Position numbers and translations under genes: made by a program. Source: JAFIEN01 sp051859505 (lineage in GTDB: Bacteria > Pseudomonadota > Alphaproteobacteria > Rhodobacterales > Rhodobacteraceae). From it: DNA of 64,000 bases. The stretch spans positions 62,001 through 126,000 of the forward strand of contig JBHYFN010000004.1 in the NCBI GenBank assembly GCA_051859505.1, given 5' to 3'. This document shows positions 58,855 through 64,000 of this stretch, in pieces (the first letter of the stretch is position 1; every line of letters begins with the position of its first letter). Under the pieces are notes generated by a model, which saw nothing but the letters and a program-made list of their open reading frames with translations, ran no database searches and was not told where the DNA came from.

Positions 58855-59344
58855 CGCCGGCGGCGCTCTCCGGCATCAGGAAATGGCCCGTCGCCTGCGC
58901 GAAGAGCCGCTGCCGGTTGTCCTGCCAGCCTTCGACATGGACGCTGGCATAGCGCCGCCCCGAACGGTTCACCCGCGCCCTTGCATAGGCGTCGCGCGGC
59001 AGGCCCGAGCGCAGGTAATCGACGGTCAGGTCGATGGTCTTGGGCAGGCGGATCGGCGGCGGCTGATCGGCGCCGGGGCGTTCCATCTCGTCCCACATCA
59101 GCGCCCAGGACAGCTCGACAATCGCCGTCACCTCGAGAAAGGCCGCCGTCACCCCGCCATGCAGCGCAGGCAGCATCGGGTTGCCGATCAGATCCTCGCC
59201 ATAGGGCAGGATCGCGGTCAGCTCGTCGCCGCAGCGCTCGAACCGCATGCCGAGAAAGCGGATATAGGGGATCGCCTCGACGATCCGCAGCAGGGCACCG
59301 TCGCGCCGGGACTTGATCACCTGCACAGGCTCGGGCCGCCGCAT
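58847..59344 (-). CDS. PaaI-like hotdog thioesterase, copy 2
   Basis: A 165-residue single hotdog domain: IPYIRFLGMRFERCGDEL, LPALHGGVTAAFLEVTAIVEL (helix with the conserved HGG), and TVDYLRSGLPRDAYARARV. Hydrolyses acyl-CoA thioesters, substrate not known. Its start overlaps the first thioesterase stop by one base and its end overlaps MATE by eight, so three genes form one operon. The two thioesterases are divergent paralogues. Confidence 0.87.
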   Translation of the reverse strand: MRRPEPVQVIKSRRDGALLRIVEAIPYIRFLGMRFERCGDELTAILPYGEDLIGNPMLPALHGGVTAAFLEVTAIVELSWALMWDEMERPGADQPPPIRLPKTIDLTVDYLRSGLPRDAYARARVNRSGRRYASVHVEGWQDNRQRLFAQATGHFLMPESAAGDD

Positions 59345-59796
59345 CAGATCCCCTCCGGCCGTTCGACGGCAAAGGCCCCGGTCGCGGTGGCGACCGGCCG
59401 GTCCGTATCCTCGTCAAGGGCTGTTGCCCGCACGAAGGCGACGAAACGGGTCATGTGGTAGCATTCCGCCCGCGCCGTGATGGCCTGCCCCGGCGTCGCG
59501 GGGCGCATGTAGTCGATCCGCAGATCAAGCGTCGCGGTCGAGGTCACGCCGCCCGGCCAGGCGAGGGCCGCCACACTCCCGCAGGTATCCATCAGGGCCG
59601 AGATCGCGCCGCCATGGATCACCCCGGTTTCGGGATCCCCGATCAGGCGCGTGTCATAGGGCATCTCGATCCCGGCGCGGCCGTCGCCAATCTCGATCAG
59701 GCGCATGCCAAGGGCGCGCGCATGCGGGATGATCTCGATGAACTGCCGCGCAAGGCGGTGGCGGCGGTCTGCCGGGTTCTCTGTGTCCTGTGCCAT
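59344..59796 (-). CDS. PaaI-like hotdog thioesterase, copy 1
   Basis: A 150-residue hotdog domain: IPHARALGMRLIEIGDGRAG, TGVIHGGAISALMDTCGSV (catalytic-site helix with HGG) and DLRIDYMRPATPGQAITARAE. PaaI-type thioesterases often act on aromatic or fatty acyl-CoA. The start at 59796 is chosen for GGAAGGGACGCAGG directly upstream; the frame opens to 59952. It is divergent from the MerR gene of the fatty-acid oxidation operon, which may control both through the palindrome between. Confidence 0.88.
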   Translation of the reverse strand: MAQDTENPADRRHRLARQFIEIIPHARALGMRLIEIGDGRAGIEMPYDTRLIGDPETGVIHGGAISALMDTCGSVAALAWPGGVTSTATLDLRIDYMRPATPGQAITARAECYHMTRFVAFVRATALDEDTDRPVATATGAFAVERPEGI

Positions 59797-59942
59797 CCTG
59801 CGTCCCTTCCGGGGACCAGTCCTTTGCGATTCCCGGGTGGCACGCAAGAGTGGAAACCGCCCTGCCAGGCAGCTATGACGCCACGGAAAGCCCGGCCGCC
59901 CGGAGGGCAAGCGGCAGGAATGGCACATTCCAATCACAAGAT

Positions 59943-59981
59943 GTTGCCGCATAGGTCACCATACTTGACCTATGCGGCAAC
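59943..59981. promoter_or_regulatory. 16-bp-arm palindrome, likely MerR-family operator
   Basis: Two perfect 16-base arms, GTTGCCGCATAGGTCA (59943-59958) and TGACCTATGCGGCAAC (59966-59981), surround a 7-base centre. It lies in the divergent region between the thioesterase and MerR-type genes, 45 bases before the MerR start. MerR proteins bind long palindromes of this kind at promoters, so this is the probable autoregulatory site. No T-run follows it, so it is unlikely to be a terminator. Confidence 0.75.
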
Positions 59982-60026
59982 CGTCCACAGATGCCGGTCG
60001 ATTGCAACGCTCTGAACGAGAAAACC

Positions 60027-60428
60027 ATGACATTGGAAAACACACCCATCCGCCAGATGTGCGAGGAATTCGACGTGACCCCGCGCGCCTTGCGGTTCTA
60101 CGAAAGCAAGGAACTGCTGGCCCCGCTGCGGCAGGGATCGCGGCGGTTCTATACCCGGCGCGACCGGGCGCGGCTCAAGCTGATCCTGCGCGGCAAGCGT
60201 TTCGGCTTCACGCTGGAAGAGATCCGCCAGCTGCTTGACCTTTACAGCCGCGACGACCGGCAAGAGGCACAGATTGCGCGGACCCGGGAACTGGCTCAGA
60301 AGCACCTCGCCGAGATGGAGGCACGCCGGGCCGAGCTTGATGACGCCATTTCCGAATTGCGCGCGGGCATCGAATGGGGCGAAGCTGAACTTGCGCGCCT
60401 GCGCAAGACAAGGACCGCCGCCGCCTGA
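60027..60428 (+). CDS. MerR-family transcription regulator of the beta-oxidation operon
   Basis: A 133-residue MerR-type protein: helix-turn-helix IRQMCEEFDVTPRALRFYESK, wing RRFYTRRDRARLKLIL, FGFTLEEIRQLLDLY, then a long dimerisation helix (residues about 75-125). No effector-binding cysteines or C-terminal sensor domain, as in LiuR/acyl-CoA-responsive regulators. The genes downstream encode fatty-acid oxidation enzymes, so an acyl-CoA effector is inferred. ATG 60027 was chosen by family start; an in-frame ATG at 59991 is possible. Confidence 0.87.
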   Translation: MTLENTPIRQMCEEFDVTPRALRFYESKELLAPLRQGSRRFYTRRDRARLKLILRGKRFGFTLEEIRQLLDLYSRDDRQEAQIARTRELAQKHLAEMEARRAELDDAISELRAGIEWGEAELARLRKTRTAAA

Positions 60429-60484
60429 CCGTTCGGGCACAGCAAAAGCGCGTGGCCGAACAGGCGGCACGAACAGGAGGCCGA

Positions 60485-60697
60485 ATGCCCAAGAGACTTC
60501 GCCTGACCCGCCGCTTTCCCGTCGCCATGTCGGAAGACGGCTATCGCCGCCTCAGACGCTTCGCCTCGGAGGCCGGGCTGGACGAGGGCGAGGCGCTGTC
60601 GTTCCTGTTCGAGAATTTCGACAGCGTGATCGACAACGACAATTTCACCCATCGGCTGCGCCTGTTCAATTCCGAGCTTGAGGCGCGCAAGAAATGA
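60485..60697 (+). CDS. small conserved-looking protein of unknown function
   Basis: A 70-residue basic-start protein: MPKRLRLTRRFPVAMSEDGY, RRLRRFASEAGLDEGEALSF and LFENFDSVIDNDNFTHRLRL. It resembles a ribbon-helix-helix or short helical regulator in size, but no family was recognised. AACAGGAGGCCGA before the ATG is a very good ribosome site. It lies between the MerR gene and a GST gene in the beta-oxidation operon. Confidence 0.78.
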   Translation: MPKRLRLTRRFPVAMSEDGYRRLRRFASEAGLDEGEALSFLFENFDSVIDNDNFTHRLRLFNSELEARKK

Positions 60698-60797
60698 CCG
60701 CAAGGGCGCCATCGAAGTTGGGTGCAAGGAAGGGGACTACCATGATGTGCAAGGCCAGAGGGGCGCAGGTCCGCAGCCGGACCGGGGCGGATCTGCC

Positions 60798-61433
60798 ATG
60801 ACGATCCGTCTGCACTGTTTCGGAGAGAGCGGGCATTCCTACAAGGTCGCCCTGACGCTCGCGCTCAGCCACACGGACTGGGAGCCGGTCTTCGTCGATT
60901 TCTTCGGCGGCGCCACCCGCGGGGCGGAGTATCGGGCGATGAATGTGATGGGCGAGGCTCCGGTTCTTGAGGATGGGGACCTTGTGCTGACGCAATCGGG
61001 TGTCATTCAGGACTATCTTGTCGGCAAGACCGGGCAACTGGGCTGGAGCGACGATGCCGAACGGCGCGAGGTCTGGCGCTGGATCCTGTTCGACAATCAC
61101 AAGGTGTCGTCCCAGGTCGGGGCGTTCCGGTTCCAGAAGAACTTTCTGCCGGCCGACAAGCGCAAGCAGGATGTCCTCGATTTCCTGCAAGGGCGCCTTG
61201 TGTCGGCGCTGGCCGTGCTGGACGCGCGTCTGACGGGGCGTGACTGGCTGGCCACACCCGGCGTCAGCATCGCCGATCTGGCCTGTTGCGGATACCTTTT
61301 CTATCCCGAGGATCTGGGCTTTGACCGCAAGGACTTTCCGAATGTCTCGGCCTGGCTCGACAGGATCGCCGCCTTGCCGGGCTGGGCGCATCCCTATGAC
61401 CTGATGCCCGGCAACCCCTCTGACCGCGCCTGA
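60798..61433 (+). CDS. glutathione S-transferase family protein
   Basis: A 211-residue GST: thioredoxin-like N-terminal domain (LHCFGESGHSYKVALTLAL; the Ser/Tyr near residue 11-14 occupies the GSH-activating place), GEAPVLEDGDLVLTQSGVIQDYL, and a helical C-terminal domain with ISIADLACCGYLF-like DLACCGYLFYPED. GSTs in lipid or aromatic operons often isomerise or detoxify intermediates; the reaction is unknown. It ends 7 bases before the thiolase GTG. Confidence 0.9.
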   Translation: MTIRLHCFGESGHSYKVALTLALSHTDWEPVFVDFFGGATRGAEYRAMNVMGEAPVLEDGDLVLTQSGVIQDYLVGKTGQLGWSDDAERREVWRWILFDNHKVSSQVGAFRFQKNFLPADKRKQDVLDFLQGRLVSALAVLDARLTGRDWLATPGVSIADLACCGYLFYPEDLGFDRKDFPNVSAWLDRIAALPGWAHPYDLMPGNPSDRA

Positions 61434-61440
61434 GGCCGGG

Positions 61441-62652
61441 GTGCCCGGGGCCTATATCTTTGATGCCATACGCACCCCGCGGGGCCGCGGGCGCAAGGAC
61501 GGCGCGCTGCACGAGGTGACGGCGCTGCGTCTGTCGGCCTTCGTGCTCGACCATCTGAAAGCGCGCAACGGGCTTGACGGTCCAGCGGTCGAGGATGTGA
61601 TCTGGGGCAACGTGACCCAGGTGGGCGAGCAGGGAGGATGCCTTGCACGCTCGGCCGTGCTTGCCTCGGGCCTTGATCCCGCGATCCCCGGCCTGTCGAT
61701 CAACCGTTTCTGCGCCAGCGGCCTCGAGGCGGTGAACCTTGCCGCCAACCAGATCCGCGCGGGCGCAGGCGACGCCTGCATCGCCGGCGGGGTCGAGATG
61801 ATGAGCCGGGTTCCGATGGCAAGCGACGGTGCCGCCATCGCGGTCGATCCCTCGCTGGCGATGGAGGCCTGTTTCGTGCCCCAGGGGATCAGCGCCGATC
61901 TGATCGCCACCGAATACGGCATCACCCGCGATCAGGCGGATGCCCTGGCCGTCACATCCCAAAGGCGCGCGGCGCGTGCCTGGGCCGAGGGGCGTTTCGC
62001 CCGCTCTGTCATCCCCGTGACCGACCGGAACGGCCTGACCCTCCTTGACCGGGACGAACACATGCGCCCCGAGACCGACCTGCAAAGCCTTGCCACGCTC
62101 GACCCGGCCTTCCGGACCATGGGCGAGGTCATGCCCGGTTTCGACAAGGTGGCCCTTCTGCGCTATCCGCATCTGGAACGGATCACGCATATTCACCATG
62201 CCGGCAATTCCAGCGGAATCGTCGATGGCGCGGCGGGCGTGCTGATCGGCACCAGGGCCTGGGGCAAGGCGCGCGGCCTGAAACCCCGCGCGCGCATCCG
62301 CGCCACGGCTCGGATCGGGACCGAACCGACGATCATGCTGACCGGCCCCGTGCCGGTGACGCGGAAGATCCTGAAAGAGGCGCGGCTGACGATCCGGGAC
62401 ATCGACCTGTTCGAGGTGAACGAGGCTTTCGCCAGCGTCGTCCTGCGTTTTCAGCAGGCCTTCGATGTCGATCCCGAAAGGATCAATGTGAACGGAGGCG
62501 CCATCGCCATGGGCCATCCGCTCGGGGCCACAGGCGCGATCCTTCTGGGCACGCTTCTGGACGAGATGGAGCGGCAGGACCGCGAACTTGGGCTGGTCAC
62601 GCTCTGCATCGCCTCGGGCATGGGTGCGGCGACCATCATCGAGAGGGTCTGA
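61441..62652 (+). CDS. acetyl-CoA acyltransferase (thiolase, FadA-like)
   Basis: A 403-residue thiolase: nucleophilic Cys91 in SINRFCASGLEAV, His in NGGAIAMGHPLGATGA, and second Cys in LVTLCIASGMGA. It performs the final thiolytic step of beta-oxidation (or condensation of acetyl-CoA in reverse). The start is GTG, 7 bases after the GST stop. The operon ends with a FadJ-like gene, which supports the degradative direction. Confidence 0.93.
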   Translation: MPGAYIFDAIRTPRGRGRKDGALHEVTALRLSAFVLDHLKARNGLDGPAVEDVIWGNVTQVGEQGGCLARSAVLASGLDPAIPGLSINRFCASGLEAVNLAANQIRAGAGDACIAGGVEMMSRVPMASDGAAIAVDPSLAMEACFVPQGISADLIATEYGITRDQADALAVTSQRRAARAWAEGRFARSVIPVTDRNGLTLLDRDEHMRPETDLQSLATLDPAFRTMGEVMPGFDKVALLRYPHLERITHIHHAGNSSGIVDGAAGVLIGTRAWGKARGLKPRARIRATARIGTEPTIMLTGPVPVTRKILKEARLTIRDIDLFEVNEAFASVVLRFQQAFDVDPERINVNGGAIAMGHPLGATGAILLGTLLDEMERQDRELGLVTLCIASGMGAATIIERV

Positions 62653-62653
62653 C

Positions 62654-63142
62654 GTGGGGCAAGCCGCTGACATCCTGCAGGACTATCTGGACCGGATGGG
62701 CCTTGCCATGCTGGCCGGCGATTTCGAGATCTACCGGGCCGGCGTTCTGCTGCCCTTTCACCTCGAGACCGGGTCAGGCCAGATGATCGTGGCGACGGAA
62801 GAGGAGCTGCGCATAGGCTTCGACACCTTCCTGAGCCTGCTGCGCAACAGCGTTGTCACCGATTACATCCGGATCGTGTCGGAGGCCGAACTGCTTAAGC
62901 CGGGGGTGATCCGGGGCCAGTATACCTCGCATCTGATGTCGAACAGCCAACGGATCCTGCCGCCGCATGACTCGATGATGATCCTGCGTCAGTCCGCGCA
63001 GGATCAGGTCTGGCGCTGTTCCGAGATCCGCTCGTCCATCACGGCCAGCCAGTGGCCGATCCATGAGATAACGGTCGGACCCCAGGATCGCACCGCCGCG
63101 CCCCCGATCATGCCGGACCCGCCGAAGGACGCAGAGGAATGA
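62654..63142 (+). CDS. NTF2/SnoaL-like protein of unknown function
   Basis: A 162-residue protein starting at a GTG one base after the thiolase stop. The sequence ILQDYLDRMGLAMLAGDFE, PFHLETGSGQMIVATEEELR and VRGQYTSHLMS-like GVIRGQYTSHLMSNSQRI fits the NTF2-like cone fold of small enzymes or binding proteins. No catalytic pair is evident. The stop overlaps the next ATG by four bases, so it is coupled to the FadJ-like gene and presumably acts in the same pathway. Confidence 0.78.
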   Translation: MGQAADILQDYLDRMGLAMLAGDFEIYRAGVLLPFHLETGSGQMIVATEEELRIGFDTFLSLLRNSVVTDYIRIVSEAELLKPGVIRGQYTSHLMSNSQRILPPHDSMMILRQSAQDQVWRCSEIRSSITASQWPIHEITVGPQDRTAAPPIMPDPPKDAEE

Positions 63143-64000
63143 CCGATTTCACCCTCTCGATCGACGAAGACGGCGTGGCGACCATCACATGGGATGTGCC
63201 GGGCCGGTCGATGAACGTGCTGACCCGCGAGGGAACGGCAGAGCTGACGGAGCTGATGGAGCGGGCGCTGGCGGACGAGGGGGTTCGGGGCATCATCCTG
63301 ACCTCGGGCAAGGAAAGCTTCGCGGGCGGCATGGATCTGACCCTGCTGCAGGGCCTGAGCGGCGAAGGTGACGATCCAGCGGCGCGGATCTTCGACTTCG
63401 TCATGAACGGTCACGCGATGATGCGCCGGTTCGAACTGGCGGGGATGGACAGCAAGACGAAGACGGGCGGCAAGCCGATCGTGGCGGCCTTGCCGGGCAC
63501 GGCGCTGGGGATCGGGTTCGAGATCCCGCTGGCCTGCCACCGGATCATCGCCGCCGACCGGCCCGAGGCCCGGATCGGCCTGCCCGAGATCCGCGTCGGC
63601 CTCTTTCCCGGCGGGGGCGGCACGACGCGGCTGGTGCGCAAGCTGGGGCTCATGGCAGCGGCGCCCTACCTGCTGGAGGGCAAGACCCTGGCCCCCGCCC
63701 GCGCCGCCGCCGCCGGCCTGATCGACGAGGTGGTGCCGGCGCCCGACCTGCTGGCCCGCGCGCGGGACTGGGTGCTGGGCGCGACCGATGCCGATCTGGT
63801 GAAGCCGTGGGACAGGGGCGATTACAGCTTTCCGGGCGGCGCGCCCTACAGCCCGGCGGGCTTTCCCACCTTCGTGGGCGCCTCGGCCATGGTGACGGGC
63901 CGGACCCTCGGGGTCTATCCGGCGGCGCAGGCGATGCTCTCGGCGATCTATGAGGGCGCACTTGTCCCCTTCGACACGGCGCTCAGGATCGAGGCGCGCT
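63139..64000 (+). CDS. FadJ-like multifunctional beta-oxidation protein (5' part)
   Basis: The first 287 codons are inside the window and the frame runs off its end. The N-terminal enoyl-CoA hydratase domain is complete: SMNVLTREGTAELTELMERAL, the oxyanion-hole peptides ESFAGGMDL and PGTALGIGFEIPLACH, and LPEIRVGLFPGGGGTTRLVRK with the family's catalytic Glu. Normally a 3-hydroxyacyl-CoA dehydrogenase domain follows (about 730 residues total). It forms the fatty-acid oxidation complex with the thiolase two genes before. Start ATG 63139 overlaps the previous stop. Confidence 0.9.
   Translation, partial: MTDFTLSIDEDGVATITWDVPGRSMNVLTREGTAELTELMERALADEGVRGIILTSGKESFAGGMDLTLLQGLSGEGDDPAARIFDFVMNGHAMMRRFELAGMDSKTKTGGKPIVAALPGTALGIGFEIPLACHRIIAADRPEARIGLPEIRVGLFPGGGGTTRLVRKLGLMAAAPYLLEGKTLAPARAAAAGLIDEVVPAPDLLARARDWVLGATDADLVKPWDRGDYSFPGGAPYSPAGFPTFVGASAMVTGRTLGVYPAAQAMLSAIYEGALVPFDTALRIEAR

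Overview
This window is high-GC chromosomal DNA from an alphaproteobacterium, most probably a member of the Rhodobacteraceae (order Rhodobacterales). The inference rests on gene content: families typical of that group occur together (Alph_Pro_TM/TauE pair, DUF2125, DUF952, Hint_2 proteins, bacterial homospermidine synthase, a LuxR/LuxI pair), codons are strongly G/C-ending, and rpsD has the alphaproteobacterial form. No rRNA operon, phage, insertion sequence, integrase or CRISPR array was seen. The window reads as core chromosome with a few accessory modules.

Layout. 1-5.4 kb: the 3' end of clpA, a HemG-like flavodoxin, and a MotA/ExbB-like plus OmpA/MotB-like stator pair whose second subunit has an exceptionally long coiled coil. 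5.4-12.8 kb: ChaC-like cyclotransferase, DUF2125 protein, a coupled hisC-tyrC-extensin-like set, homospermidine synthase and rpsD with a visible promoter and terminator. 13-16.6 kb: two tandem secreted paralogues of unknown function, a Hint-domain protein and an LpxR-like outer-membrane protein. 16.7-24.2 kb: a compact minus-strand operon joining an SsuABC/ThiXYZ-type transporter to a CodA-like deaminase, an FAD-linked oxidase, two flavodoxin-fold reductases and a creatininase-family hydrolase. It looks like an uptake and degradation pathway for an unidentified cyclic nitrogen compound.

24.4-35.2 kb: mostly housekeeping genes (Rid-family protein, a kinase-like phosphotransferase, ketoglutarate-semialdehyde-type dehydrogenase, two cold-shock genes with duplicated promoters and leaders, the tesA/ybbA/ybbP cluster, an Nfu-type Fe-S carrier, tsaB and rimI). 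35.4-42 kb: a purine nucleoside uptake and phosphorolysis operon with two BMP-type binding proteins. 42-43.7 kb: TauE/SafE exporter and its Alph_Pro_TM partner. 43.8-45.6 kb: a quorum-sensing locus (small ORF, luxR, luxI) with 17-bp dyads in both promoter regions. 45.6-57.3 kb: RecD-like helicase, SDR, acyl-CoA synthetase, a lamin-tail/Hint protein, an ABCB exporter, tRNA-Gly(TCC), an SRAP protein, a UshA-like nucleotidase, DUF952 and pyrD. 57.2-59.8 kb: MATE transporter and two hotdog thioesterases. 60-64 kb: a MerR-controlled fatty-acid oxidation operon running off the window.

The best candidates for under-described biology are the 16.7-24.2 kb catabolic operon, the luxRI promoter dyads with the overlapping small ORF, the long-coiled-coil stator, the 16-bp-arm palindrome before the MerR gene, and the tandem secreted paralogues. 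A 117-nt stretch of pure G/C at 57358-57474 looks like sequence or assembly trouble and has probably corrupted the end of the MATE gene.
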